Part shown: positions 34,869-43,818 of the stretch, one piece after another | Numbering within the stretch: the stretch's first letter is position 1 | How the letters are laid out: the number at the start of each line of letters is the position of its first letter | Source of the DNA: Rickettsiales bacterium | GTDB lineage: Bacteria > Pseudomonadota > Alphaproteobacteria > Rickettsiales > JABCZZ01 | DNA length: 64,000 nt | Assembly (NCBI GenBank): GCA_035765535.1 | Contig: DASTXE010000004.1 | Span: 253,137 to 317,136 of the forward strand | Reading direction: 5' to 3' | Notes under the pieces: generated by a model | What the model was told of the DNA's origin: nothing | Databases searched by the model: none | Seen by the model: the letters and a program-made list of their open reading frames with translations, nothing else | Made by a program: the position numbers and the translations under genes

Positions 34869-35432
34869 ATGATGTGCAAGACTTATATCAGGTCATTATT
34901 CAGCTTGCGCCACGCTATTTTCGGCGCCGTGCTGACACTCATGCTCGCGTTGGCCCCGGCGATACAGGCCATGCAGCCTGCACTGCCGGTCAACTGGCCG
35001 CAAAACAGCATCAGCTGGAACCAGTTACAGGCGCTGATGGCTGGAAATCCGGGATATAATCAGTTCAACATCCGTTTTCCCAATGGCTTTGTCTGGAATG
35101 CAGATGCCGGAACCGTCCAAAACCTTTATAACGCCTATACCCAGCACGCCCAGACTTTAGGCTACGCCGGCAACAACATCCCTGCACTGGTGTTTTCCTC
35201 CCTGAATAATGCATCGCGCCTCACCGGCGGAGCGATGACCGTGCCGCTGAACCGGATCACCCAGGCCTCGCAAAGCACCATGCAGAACATCATGAACCAG
35301 CTGGATTATGAAAAATACCACCTTGCCAGCTATCTTCCCGACTGGCTGAAGAACATTATCGTCATGATTTGCAATGGGTTCTCCATATTGTTTGACACTA
35401 TGGCCGATGAATTCCACCAGTGGTTCGACTAG
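34869..35432 (+). CDS. exported hypothetical protein
   Basis: 187 residues, not recognised. It has a long signal peptide (basic MMCKTYIRSLFSLRH, then AIFGAVLTLMLALAPAIQAM) and a mature part rich in Asn/Gln/Ala with a repeated-helix feel (LPVNWPQNSISWNQLQALM, AGTVQNLYNAYTQHAQ, ITQASQSTMQNIM). Its C-terminal hydrophobic stretch NIIVMICNGFSILF could insert in a membrane. It stands alone upstream of ffh. Confidence 0.6.
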   Translation: MMCKTYIRSLFSLRHAIFGAVLTLMLALAPAIQAMQPALPVNWPQNSISWNQLQALMAGNPGYNQFNIRFPNGFVWNADAGTVQNLYNAYTQHAQTLGYAGNNIPALVFSSLNNASRLTGGAMTVPLNRITQASQSTMQNIMNQLDYEKYHLASYLPDWLKNIIVMICNGFSILFDTMADEFHQWFD

Positions 35433-35547
35433 GCCGTAATCCCCTTTAAATGCATATTTCCAAAACAAGGGCTTACGGAAAGCGCCGCTTTCGTGTAGAA
35501 AAGCGGTAAACTTACCGTAAAACCTGCATTTATTTTACAAAACTCAT

Positions 35548-36900
35548 ATGTTTAATTCCCTTTCCACCAAAATAAACGGTGTATTAAATAAATTACGCGG
35601 TCGCGGTGCATTGACCGAAGCCGATATCGACGAAGCACTGAGAGAAGTCCGCATCGCGCTGTTGGAGGCCGATGTCGCCCTGCCCGTCGTGAAACAGTTC
35701 ACGCAATCGCTCAAGGAAAAAGCCGTCGGCGCGGAAGTGGTAAAGAGCATTTCGCCGGGCCAGATGGTTATCAAACTCGTGCAGGACCACCTGACCGAGT
35801 TGCTGGGCAGCGAATCCGCCGAACTGAATCTGGCTGCCACTCCCCCGGTCGTCATCCTTATGGCAGGTTTGCAGGGTTCCGGTAAGACCACCAGCACCGG
35901 CAAGCTCGCCCTGCGCCTGAAAAACCGCATGGGCAAGAAAATCCTTCTGGCCTCGCTGGACGTGTACCGTCCGGCAGCGCAGAAGCAGCTTGAAGTCCTC
36001 GCTCAGCAGGCAGGTGTCGGGTCTCTTCCCATCGTGGAAGGCGAGAAACCGGAAGCCATTGCGCGCCGCGCACTCACCACGGGTAAGCAGGAAGGCTATG
36101 ACATCATCATGCTCGACAGTGCAGGCCGCCTGCATATCGACGACGAGTTGATGGACGAGCTGAAGAACGTGAAACAGATCGCCAATCCTCTGGAAACCTT
36201 GCTGGTGGCGGATGCGCTCACAGGTCAGGACGCAGTCAATATCGCACGCCAGTTCCATGAGAAAATCGGCGTGACAGGCATTATTCTGACGCGTCTGGAC
36301 GGTGACGGGCGCGGCGGCGCGGCGCTCAGTATGCGTTCGATCACAGGCCAGCCTATCAAATTCGCAGGCGTCGGCGAAAAGCTCACCGATTTCGAGGAAT
36401 TCCACCCGGCGCGTATCGCCAGCCGTATTCTGGACATGGGCGACGTCGTTTCGCTCGTAGAACGCGCGGTCGAAAATATCGACAAGGAAGAAGCGGAGAA
36501 GATGGCCGCCAAATTCCAGGAAGGTTCTTTCGACTTCGACGATCTGCTCTCTCAGCTGCGTAACATGAAAAAGATGGGCGGACTGGGCAGCCTGATGGGC
36601 ATGCTCCCCGGTATCGGCAAGATCAAAGATAAAATGGGCGAGGCAAATATTGACGAGAACATTCTTGCGAAGCAGGAAGCCATCATCATGTCCATGACGA
36701 AAAAAGAGCGCAAGAACCCGAAACTCCTGAACGGCTCACGCAAGCTGCGCATCGCGAAAGGCTCCGGCACGACCGTGCAGGACGTCAATAAGCTGTTCAA
36801 GGCCTGGCAGCAGATGGAAGGCATGATGAAGCAAATGCGTAAACTGGGCAAGAAAGGTTTCCTGCGCTCCGGGGGACTGAAAAACTTCCTCCCAATGTAA
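35548..36900 (+). CDS. ffh: signal recognition particle protein Ffh
   Basis: SRP54 homologue that binds 4.5S RNA and signal sequences and docks at FtsY for co-translational membrane targeting; 450 residues. Seen: the N domain at residues 1-90, G domain motifs GLQGSGKTTSTGKLA (near 108), DVYRPAAQKQL, DSAGRLHIDDELM and TRLDGDGRGGAALS, and the Met-rich M domain (MGGLGSLMGMLPG ... WQQMEGMMKQMRKLGKKG). It is usually followed by rpsP-rimM-trmD; here it is followed by a GC-rich insert and a decayed second copy of its own 3' end (37790-37984). Confidence 0.98.
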   Translation: MFNSLSTKINGVLNKLRGRGALTEADIDEALREVRIALLEADVALPVVKQFTQSLKEKAVGAEVVKSISPGQMVIKLVQDHLTELLGSESAELNLAATPPVVILMAGLQGSGKTTSTGKLALRLKNRMGKKILLASLDVYRPAAQKQLEVLAQQAGVGSLPIVEGEKPEAIARRALTTGKQEGYDIIMLDSAGRLHIDDELMDELKNVKQIANPLETLLVADALTGQDAVNIARQFHEKIGVTGIILTRLDGDGRGGAALSMRSITGQPIKFAGVGEKLTDFEEFHPARIASRILDMGDVVSLVERAVENIDKEEAEKMAAKFQEGSFDFDDLLSQLRNMKKMGGLGSLMGMLPGIGKIKDKMGEANIDENILAKQEAIIMSMTKKERKNPKLLNGSRKLRIAKGSGTTVQDVNKLFKAWQQMEGMMKQMRKLGKKGFLRSGGLKNFLPM

Positions 36901-37218
36901 AATCCTGCCGCAGGATTGGCAGAAATATTAGGTTATCTTAACAAAAACAATTATATTGATTGAATATTCTATATAATAAGACAATCAATAATATATTTTT
37001 GCATACCAGATTCCGGCCGTCACAAAAAATTCACTACGCCCGCATACCCGCGCCGTGCTACCCTTTTTGCTTATCCATTGGCGCGCGCGGGGACAAAGAT
37101 GTTCCACTATTGCTTATGCGTTCCGCCAATTGCGGCACGACGTAATGCAAGCACGACGCGCCACATATCCAAGCCACGAGCAGCCGCTCAAGGCTTTGAT
37201 GCACCGGGAGGTGACAGA
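36901..37218. other. region between ffh and the GC-rich insert gene
   Basis: A small hairpin AATCCT-gccgc-AGGATT directly follows the ffh stop (36901-36917). A perfect 9 bp inverted repeat, TATTGATTG (36954-36962) and CAATCAATA (36982-36990), brackets 19 AT-rich bases; it could be an operator or an insertion remnant. Composition changes from AT-rich to GC-rich at about 37075. The frame of the next gene is open from 37078, but no ribosome site supports a start before 37219. Confidence 0.45.
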
Positions 37219-37704
37219 GTGTCCCGAGAAGTGCGAAAACATGCACTGGCAGCAGTCGCAAGGTACGATGGGACGCGCGAAGCGGTAACAGAAGCATTCA
37301 ACCGCTTCGCCCAAGAGTCTGGAAAGGCCCTGGGCAGCGTGCGCCACGCTGTCAATGGCCACGCCTTCGACCTCGCACGTGCGGGCGACCAGGCGACGGA
37401 CTACACCCAACGTCTCAGCGCAGCACATGCGAAGCTCGCTGTGATCACGGAAGCCTTGGAGGCCGCGCTGGGCAGCGCTGCCGACGAGGAAACCAAGGCG
37501 GGCGATACCAGACTGTGGCACGCCCGCATGGAACTGCTGGAAGAACTCTGCGGGATATTGGGAGTCGATCCCAGCATCCTCGCACCGCCGGAGGAGGAGG
37601 CCGAAGAGGCCGACGCCACGGCGGTACCAGCAACGGGTGAGCCTGCGGCACGGCGCACCCAGCCCAGGCGCCGCACTCGCAGACGCAGGCGAGGGCGGAG
37701 GTAG
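37219..37704 (+). CDS. GC-rich insert gene, small basic-tailed protein
   Basis: Not recognised. The GTG at 37219 follows GGGAGGTG by 5 nt and gives 161 residues. The body is helical and Ala-rich (VRKHALAAVARYDGTREAV, AQESGKALGSVRHAVNGHA, AVITEALEAALGS, ELLEELCGILGVDP), followed by an acidic linker (PPEEEAEEAD) and a strongly basic tail (RRTQPRRRTRRRRRGRR) that could bind nucleic acid. Base and codon use are plainly GC-richer than ffh. It is closed by a strong hairpin, and the whole sits between ffh and a decayed repeat of the ffh 3' end, so it was probably acquired. Confidence 0.55.
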   Translation: MSREVRKHALAAVARYDGTREAVTEAFNRFAQESGKALGSVRHAVNGHAFDLARAGDQATDYTQRLSAAHAKLAVITEALEAALGSAADEETKAGDTRLWHARMELLEELCGILGVDPSILAPPEEEAEEADATAVPATGEPAARRTQPRRRTRRRRRGRR

Positions 37705-37710
37705 TAGCCT

Positions 37711-37756
37711 GCCGGTCCCCTTTGCTCCCCTCGTGGGTCAGCAGGGGGGACCGGCG
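37711..37756 (+). terminator. strong hairpin after the insert gene
   Basis: GCCGGTCCCC, just after the stop, pairs with GGGGACCGGC (ending near 37756), a 10 bp GC stem around a loop of about 25 nt that can pair further (TGCTCCCC...GGGTCAGCA). There is no T tract; in style it is like the hairpins of the cassette array at 2965-3761. Confidence 0.65.
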
Positions 37757-37789
37757 CGTCTCTCATAACATTCCACATTCACCGACTAA

Positions 37790-37984
37790 CGCAAGAATAC
37801 AAGACTCCTGAACGGGTCGCGGAAGCTCTGCATGGCAAGGGGCTCCGGCACGACAACCGGACAGAACGTCAATAAGCTGTTCAAGACCTGGCAGCAGATG
37901 GGAAGGCATGATGAAGCAGATGCGTAAACTGGGCAAAAAGATTTTCTGTGCTCCGGTGGACTGAAAACCTCAGTCCCGATATAG
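37790..37984 (+). pseudogene. ffh: decayed duplicate of the ffh 3' end
   Basis: This segment matches 36709-36900 (the last 60 or so codons of ffh, M-domain end) at roughly 80% by eye, including AATAAGCTGTTCAAG, CTGGCAGCAGATG and CATGATGAAGCA. It has an extra G after CAGCAGATG and other indels that break the frame, and many transitions. The copy lacks any start or upstream ffh sequence. It and the true ffh end bracket the GC-rich insert as imperfect direct repeats. Confidence 0.85.
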
Positions 37985-38062
37985 CACAACCAACATAAGC
38001 ATCTATTATTTATAAGAATATACTTAAAATAAATCTATTATAAAATTTACCTCAACTAGTAG

Positions 38063-38091
38063 TTGACAAGAGGACATCATATTCAACATAG
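38063..38091 (+). promoter_or_regulatory. possible promoter of the two-repeat protein gene
   Basis: TTGACA (38063-38068) is a perfect -35; 17 bp downstream is ACATAG, a weak -10. It lies about 40-70 bp before the ATG at 38132, in otherwise AT-rich DNA (37985-38060). Confidence 0.4.
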
Positions 38092-38131
38092 TGGCGCGCT
38101 ACTTTTTCAACAACAATCTAGGAGCGAAACT

Positions 38132-38548
38132 ATGGCTAACGTCGTCAACCACGGTCAGGTTCTTCAAGCACTGACTACCAGCGGTATCATCAACAAAGGG
38201 ATCACAGTTGATCAATTAACTGCTGCAAGCCAGCAGATCGCCAGCTTTATCGGCGACAAAGTAGCCGACTGGACCTTCGTCTCTCCGAACTATGTCTATA
38301 AAGGCAGCGATATCGCCGGCGTTGTAGTAAGCCAGGAAGCACAGGCAAACGTGTTCAAATCGCTGACTGCAAACGGCATCATCAACAAAGCCATCACGCT
38401 GGAACAGATCGTTGATGCAAGCCAGCGCGTTTCAGCTCTGGGCGTCGCAGCGGCGAAGGGCGACTGGACCTTCATCTCGCATAACTACGTCTACAAAGGC
38501 AGCAACGTTGCCGCTGGTGACATTGCCACGCATATCGCAGGCAGGTAG
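38132..38548 (+). CDS. protein made of two tandem internal repeats
   Basis: 138 residues, not recognised. It consists of two copies of a unit of about 65 residues: QALTTSGIINKGITVDQL..ASQQ..DWTFVSPNYVYKGSDIAG and KSLTANGIINKAITLEQI..ASQR..DWTFISHNYVYKGSNVAA (written with gaps). The shared core is GIINK-IT-Q-AS-DWTF-S-NYVYKGS. There is no signal peptide or membrane segment. AGGAG lies 8 nt before the ATG, and a terminator follows. The even repetition suggests a binding module or a self-assembling protein; no function can be assigned. Confidence 0.75.
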   Translation: MANVVNHGQVLQALTTSGIINKGITVDQLTAASQQIASFIGDKVADWTFVSPNYVYKGSDIAGVVVSQEAQANVFKSLTANGIINKAITLEQIVDASQRVSALGVAAAKGDWTFISHNYVYKGSNVAAGDIATHIAGR

Positions 38549-38561
38549 TTAGTTAACCTGG

Positions 38562-38600
38562 TGGCGCTCTTCCGCCGTTGAGGGAGAGCGCCATTTCCTT
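38562..38600 (+). terminator. terminator after the two-repeat protein
   Basis: TGGCGCTCT (38562-38570) pairs with AGAGCGCCA (38585-38593), followed by TTTCCTTATT. It is a good intrinsic terminator, 14 bp after the stop. Confidence 0.8.
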
Positions 38601-38620
38601 ATTCATACCCCGGAATTGAC

Positions 38621-39826
38621 ATGAACGTATTGCAATCGATCTTTAAGACCATCTCCGAAAACCTGTCCTTCTTTTCCTTTGAAGAGGAATTCAGTCAGAA
38701 TCTCTACAAGCGCTTTTCTGAGCTGGCTATTTTCATGCATTACGCGTCGATGGACAAAGACTGCCGCTCCTATGAGGGATACGCAGAGACAGTTGAGCAT
38801 CTTGCCGCAAAGATGAAATGCATTACCCCGGACGATGTATTCAAAAATTTCTATACGTCCTACCACATCATCATGCCGTATGTATTCATCCGCCCGCACC
38901 ACCGCATAGACACGCTCGAGAAGACACTGGCAATCGTGTGTGACGGTGAGTTTTATTCCTCCGAAATTCCACCGCACCGCCAGATGGAGTGGAATCTGAT
39001 GCTCTATAAGCTTGGGCGAAAGAAAACCCTCCAGGCAGAAAAAAGCTCCATCCTGCTGCGTAACCATTATTTACCATTCGTGGACCGCGACCTCGTCTAC
39101 GCCCTCACACATGCGGTCTTTTACCTCACCGATTTCGGCTTCCGCCAAAAAGCCCCGGCCCGGATCGACATCGACGGAACCGCCTTTCGCATCGCCTGCC
39201 TCGTCGCAAGATTTCGCGCAGTGCAGGATGTGGATGTCGCCCTCGAACTCATCATCAGCTTCCTCGCGCTCTATCCCTTCATGCAGGACCGCGCATTGGC
39301 AGAAAACCTGCTGGTCGATAGCTGCCTGTTGGCAGACGCACTCCTGCGCGAAACAGATTTCCTGAACCTGATGCCACAAGGCGAGGAAACCATGGAAGAA
39401 CTGCTGGATAAAAAATACCACACGCTATTCGTGCTCGGCATGCTGCATGCATTGCTGAAATGCCAGGAGGCAAAGACTCCCTTGCCACAGCAAATCAAAG
39501 AAACCCTGCTCTTTGCAGATGAAGCCACTCCTGTGCCCACCGTTGTACTGGATGAGCTTGCACCGGTAAAAGCATCTCAGATTATAGAAGCGCTGAAGGC
39601 CAAAGCCTACGCCAAAGAATCTTACCATGAATACCGGGATAATTTTGGCCGCTCAGAGCATTTAGAGAAAGAAATCACCTTCTACCTGCGCATCCTGCAG
39701 AAACGTAATCAGGAAGGCATTTTGTGGAATAATGAGTTTGAATTCCTCGCCGTGCCCGCTGAACAACAGGCCGCTCTGCAGGTAGACTCACACACCGATC
39801 TGGAAGCCAAGATGTGTTACGCCTGA
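38621..39826 (+). CDS. hypothetical helical protein, DUF6895-like pattern
   Basis: 401 residues, predicted almost entirely helical and soluble. The motif DLVYALTHAVFYLTDFGF near residue 160 and KYHTLFVLGMLHALL near 265 resemble the pattern of DUF6895-type proteins found beside biosynthetic genes in other bacteria; this is recognised by pattern only and is tentative. It has no catalytic motif, no signal peptide and 7 cysteines. It follows the two-repeat protein gene on the same strand after a terminator and may be functionally tied to it. Confidence 0.6.
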   Translation: MNVLQSIFKTISENLSFFSFEEEFSQNLYKRFSELAIFMHYASMDKDCRSYEGYAETVEHLAAKMKCITPDDVFKNFYTSYHIIMPYVFIRPHHRIDTLEKTLAIVCDGEFYSSEIPPHRQMEWNLMLYKLGRKKTLQAEKSSILLRNHYLPFVDRDLVYALTHAVFYLTDFGFRQKAPARIDIDGTAFRIACLVARFRAVQDVDVALELIISFLALYPFMQDRALAENLLVDSCLLADALLRETDFLNLMPQGEETMEELLDKKYHTLFVLGMLHALLKCQEAKTPLPQQIKETLLFADEATPVPTVVLDELAPVKASQIIEALKAKAYAKESYHEYRDNFGRSEHLEKEITFYLRILQKRNQEGILWNNEFEFLAVPAEQQAALQVDSHTDLEAKMCYA

Positions 39827-39841
39827 GTCTGGCAGGCAAAA

Positions 39842-40618
39842 TTACTTTTTAGGAAGACCGCAGCTGTGATCCAGCAGTTCCTCGCCATTGGCAAAATCCG
39901 CATGCAGCGGGGAGATATGATGGGAAAGCAGCACGAATCCGGAAGTTCCATCCGTCAGGGTAATGCCCGTTACTACCAGCGTTTCACGCCCCATATCGGG
40001 GTGCTCTGCTGCAAGCAAGGCAAACAGATTGGTTCCTTTCAGGCTGCCGGACTTAAGCAGCATCGCCTCATATTCATGCCCTTGCAGCCGGACGGGCAGC
40101 CTTGTCCATGCCGTGCCGATTTCGTCTTTCACCGCAGCAAGCAGCCCGGTTACTTCCGGTTTCATGCAATCGATATGAATATGCAGCTGGTCCTGCGTGC
40201 GACCCAGTGAGGAATTAACCGCCATCCCCACTCCATCGCGCGGGAGCGGATGGCCGAGTTTGCGAAATACATATTTGCGCGCATCCCATGCCGCCTGCCA
40301 GTAATTCGGCGCATGATCGCCGAGAATCGCCGGGTCTTCAATACCGGATACGCGTTCGGTCGGCATCAGCAGATACTGCGCTGGACCGACACGGTCCTTA
40401 AACAGCGCATAGCCATCCTGAAGATCGACATACGTGCAGGGGTGGGGATTGTCATGTTGCTCTTGCCCGGCTACACACCGGTCATGCACGATACGCCACA
40501 GAATCTGGCGGTCGCCCGCCTCTTTCTGACCCGCGCAGGAAAGCAGCAGCGCGCAAGCGGCTACAACCAGGTAGGCAACAGAAAACAGGGAACGATCAGT
40601 TGCTGGCATGGACATCAT
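39842..40618 (-). CDS. cdh: CDP-diacylglycerol diphosphatase
   Basis: Hydrolyses CDP-diacylglycerol to phosphatidate and CMP; a membrane-anchored HIT-like hydrolase of phospholipid metabolism, 258 residues. Seen: an N-terminal anchor/lipoprotein-like signal (VAYLVVAACALLLSCAGQ), LWRIVHDRCVAGQ, PCTYVDLQDGYALFKDR, GPAQYLLMPTERVSGIEDP and the histidine motif GRTQDQLHIHIDC (HxHxD). All are hallmarks of the Cdh family. It stands alone between the helical protein and uvrA. Confidence 0.92.
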   Translation of the reverse strand: MMSMPATDRSLFSVAYLVVAACALLLSCAGQKEAGDRQILWRIVHDRCVAGQEQHDNPHPCTYVDLQDGYALFKDRVGPAQYLLMPTERVSGIEDPAILGDHAPNYWQAAWDARKYVFRKLGHPLPRDGVGMAVNSSLGRTQDQLHIHIDCMKPEVTGLLAAVKDEIGTAWTRLPVRLQGHEYEAMLLKSGSLKGTNLFALLAAEHPDMGRETLVVTGITLTDGTSGFVLLSHHISPLHADFANGEELLDHSCGLPKK

Positions 40619-40723
40619 TTTTAAGCTGCCGCACCGTATTTTACAACTGAATCTTTACGAATTCACCATCCACATCGCTTTTTCGCAATGAATGCGGAAA
40701 AGCTCCCGGAATTCTTCAGAACC

Positions 40724-43576
40724 TCAGGCTGCCGTCTGCAATAACGGTTTCAGATACTTGCCTGTCACGCTGCTTTTGCTCGCGGCAACCTGCTCCGGCG
40801 TGCCGGTGGCAACCACCTGCCCGCCTTTATGGCCGCCTGCCGGACCGATATCGATAATCCAGTCCGCGGTTTTGATCACGTCAAGATTATGCTCAATGAC
40901 AACGATTGTATTACCCGCATCCACGAGCTTGTGAATCACCACCAGCAGCTTGCGGATATCTTCGCTGTGCAGGCCGGTCGTCGGTTCGTCAAGAATGTAA
41001 AGCGTGCGGCCCGTGGAGCGTTTGGAAAGCTCCTTGGCAAGCTTGATGCGCTGCGCTTCACCGCCCGAAAGCGTGGTCGCGGACTGGCCGAGCGTAATAT
41101 AGCCAAGCCCCACTTCCTGCAGCGCCACGCATTTTTCAAGCACGGAAGGATTGGATGCGAAGAACGGGACGGCTTCATCCACCGTCATATTGAGCACATC
41201 CGCAATGGACTTGCCGCGATACTTAATTTCCAGCGTTTCACGGTTATAGCGGTTGCCATGGCATTCGTCGCACTTCACATACACGTCCGGCAGGAAATGC
41301 ATTTCGATTTTGATCATGCCGTCACCCTGGCAGGTTTCACAGCGCCCGCCCTTGACGTTGAATGAGAAGCGACCGGATTTATACCCGCGCGCAGCCGATT
41401 CCGGCAACGCCGTGAACCAGTCGCGGATCGGTGAGAATGCGCCCGTGTAAGTCGCCGGATTCGAACGCGGCGTGCGGCCGATGGGAGACTGGTCGATCTC
41501 GATGATCTTATCGATATATTCCATGCCCGTGATGCGATCATGTGGCCCGGCCTGCTCCTTGCTGCCATGCAGGGTGCGCATAACGGCCTTATAAAGCGTT
41601 TCGATTACGAGGCTCGACTTGCCGCCGCCGGAAACCCCCGTTACGCAGCACAGCACACCCAGCGGAATATCCACATTCACATTCTTGAGGTTATTGGCAC
41701 GCGCACCGGTAATCGCAATTTTTTTGTTTTTCGATACAGGCCGCCGCTTGGCCGGAACGGCAATCTGCTTTGCGCCGCTGAGATATTGCCCGGTGATGCT
41801 GTCCTTGTTCTTCATCACTTCCTTGGCTGTTCCTTGCGCGATGATTCTGCCGCCATGCACGCCCGCGCCCGGCCCCATATCGATCAGGTAATCGGAATGG
41901 CGCATCGTGTCTTCATCATGTTCGACGACAATTACCGTATTGCCCAGCTCCTTCAGGTGCTGGAGCGTGCCGAGCAGGCGCTCATTGTCGCACTGATGCA
42001 ATCCGATGGAGGGTTCGTCCAGTACATATAATACGCCGGAAAGGCCCGAGCCGATCTGAGAGGCAAGGCGGATACGCTGCGATTCGCCGCCCGAAAGCGT
42101 GCCGGATTCGCGCGCAAGCGTCAGGTAATCCAATCCCACATTGATGAGGAAGCCTAGCCTGTCGCAGATTTCCTTGAATATCTTCTCGGCGATCTGCTGA
42201 TGCTTCTTGCTGAGTTTCTTTTCAATTCCCGCGAACCAGTGCGATGCCTGTTCGATCGTATAGCTGCAGACTTCGCCGATATGCAGCCCGCCTACCTTCA
42301 CGCACAGCGCCTCTTCATTCAGGCGATGGCCGTTACAGGCGCTGCAATGCGTGATATTCTGGTATTTCGCCAGTTCTTCACGGATATATTCGCTTTCCGT
42401 CTCGCGCAGGCGACGCTGCAAATTCGGGATCACACCCTCGAACGGCTTGGTCGAAACGAACGAACGCGTGCCGTCATGATAGGGAATCTTCACATTCTCA
42501 TCGCCGGAACCGTGCAGGATAATCTGGCGGATTCGCTCCGGCAGATCCTTAAACGAGGTGTTAATGCTGAACTTATAATGCTTCGCAAGCCCATCGAACG
42601 TCTGCATGAAATATTTGGATGTCGTGCCCGCCCACGGCGCCACGGCTTTTTCATACAGCGACAATGTCGGGTCAGGGACGACCAGTTCTTCGTCGAACAC
42701 CATTTCCGTACCCAGCCCATCGCACACTTTACATGCGCCGAACGGACTGTTGAACGAGAACAGACGCGGCTCGATCTCACCGAGCGTAAAGCCGGAAACC
42801 GGACAGGCGAATTTGGAGGACAGCGTAATAATTTCGTGCTCTTCGCCCTTGCCCAGCACTTCCACGAGCAGCAGCCCGTCGCTCAGGCGAAGCGCGGTTT
42901 CAATACTGTCAGGCAGGCGGTTACCCAGATCGTCGGACACAACAAGGCGATCCACCACCACTTCAATATTATGCTTCTTGTTTTTGTCGATCTCGGGCAG
43001 TTCGGACAGCTCGTAGATCTCGCCGTCGATCTTAATGCGCTGGAACCCTTCTTTCTGCAAGCTTTGCAGTTCTTTGCGATGTTCGCCCTTATGCCCGCGC
43101 ACGATCGGCGCAAGCAGGTAGATCTTCGTTCCCTTGGGAAGTTCCAGAATACGATCCGCCATCTGCGAGACGCTCTGGCTTTCAATGGGCAGGCCTGTGG
43201 CAGGCGAATACGGAATGCCGATACGCGCATAAAGCAGACGCATATAATCGTAAATCTCGGTAACAGTGCCGACGGTCGAGCGCGGATTGCGCGAAGTGGT
43301 TTTCTGGTCGATCGCAATCGCCGGAGAAAGCCCGGTGATGGATTCGACATCCGGCTTGTCCTGGATATTCAGAAACTGACGGGCATAGGAGGAGAGACTT
43401 TCCACATAACGCCGCTGTCCTTCCGCGTAAATCGTGTCGAACGCGAGCGAGGATTTACCCGAACCGGAAAGGCCGGTAATAACAACAAGCTGATTGCGTG
43501 GGATGTCCACATCGACGGATTTTAAATTATGCTCTTTCGCCCCGCGTACGCGGATAAAATCATCCGTATTCATCAT
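40724..43576 (-). CDS. uvrA: UvrABC system protein A
   Basis: DNA-damage sensor ATPase of nucleotide excision repair; it loads UvrB onto lesions. 950 residues, full length. Seen: two ABC modules with Walker [13 protein letters not shown] (near residue 34) and [11 protein letters not shown] (near 650), signatures [14 protein letters not shown] and [14 protein letters not shown], Walker [13 protein letters not shown] and [12 protein letters not shown], and zinc-finger cysteines ([33 protein letters not shown]). It is divergent from the GH5 gene. A palindrome lies 45 bp upstream. Confidence 0.99.
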   Translation of the reverse strand: MMNTDDFIRVRGAKEHNLKSVDVDIPRNQLVVITGLSGSGKSSLAFDTIYAEGQRRYVESLSSYARQFLNIQDKPDVESITGLSPAIAIDQKTTSRNPRSTVGTVTEIYDYMRLLYARIGIPYSPATGLPIESQSVSQMADRILELPKGTKIYLLAPIVRGHKGEHRKELQSLQKEGFQRIKIDGEIYELSELPEIDKNKKHNIEVVVDRLVVSDDLGNRLPDSIETALRLSDGLLLVEVLGKGEEHEIITLSSKFACPVSGFTLGEIEPRLFSFNSPFGACKVCDGLGTEMVFDEELVVPDPTLSLYEKAVAPWAGTTSKYFMQTFDGLAKHYKFSINTSFKDLPERIRQIILHGSGDENVKIPYHDGTRSFVSTKPFEGVIPNLQRRLRETESEYIREELAKYQNITHCSACNGHRLNEEALCVKVGGLHIGEVCSYTIEQASHWFAGIEKKLSKKHQQIAEKIFKEICDRLGFLINVGLDYLTLARESGTLSGGESQRIRLASQIGSGLSGVLYVLDEPSIGLHQCDNERLLGTLQHLKELGNTVIVVEHDEDTMRHSDYLIDMGPGAGVHGGRIIAQGTAKEVMKNKDSITGQYLSGAKQIAVPAKRRPVSKNKKIAITGARANNLKNVNVDIPLGVLCCVTGVSGGGKSSLVIETLYKAVMRTLHGSKEQAGPHDRITGMEYIDKIIEIDQSPIGRTPRSNPATYTGAFSPIRDWFTALPESAARGYKSGRFSFNVKGGRCETCQGDGMIKIEMHFLPDVYVKCDECHGNRYNRETLEIKYRGKSIADVLNMTVDEAVPFFASNPSVLEKCVALQEVGLGYITLGQSATTLSGGEAQRIKLAKELSKRSTGRTLYILDEPTTGLHSEDIRKLLVVIHKLVDAGNTIVVIEHNLDVIKTADWIIDIGPAGGHKGGQVVATGTPEQVAASKSSVTGKYLKPLLQTAA

Positions 43577-43620
43577 TTCTCCGTTTTTTAGACCCGAAAC
43601 TATAGCGGATTATTAAGGAA

Positions 43621-43641
43621 CATGTAACTATATTTTACATG
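43621..43641. promoter_or_regulatory. palindrome upstream of uvrA, operator candidate
   Basis: CATGTAA (43621-43627), 7 bp CTATATT, then TTACATG (43635-43641): a perfect 7-7-7 inverted repeat 45 bp before the uvrA ATG. It does not match the known alphaproteobacterial LexA box GTTC-N7-GTTC, but position and symmetry fit a repressor site. Confidence 0.45.
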
Positions 43642-43818
43642 GAATTATGGGGTTTCTCGCGGCTAGGGTCCTGGGGCAGGGCACTTCTCAAGGAAGTTAG
43701 CGCACGAATATTACAACTTCTACGCGGCATTTAATAAAAAATTAATATATTTCTTATAGCATAACGATATTGCCTGCCTTAAAATGATTACAGCAGTAAT
43801 TACCGGAAGTTACCCCCT

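Noticed and set aside
34649..35059. TTG-started ORF with GGAGG overlapping the exported protein gene
   Set aside because: It overlaps a gene with a clear signal peptide in another frame; after about codon 70 it is only an alternative reading of that gene, and no family is seen.
43577..43818. LexA (GTTC-N7-GTTC) box upstream of uvrA
   Set aside because: No such direct repeat is found; only the CATGTAA palindrome is present, reported separately.
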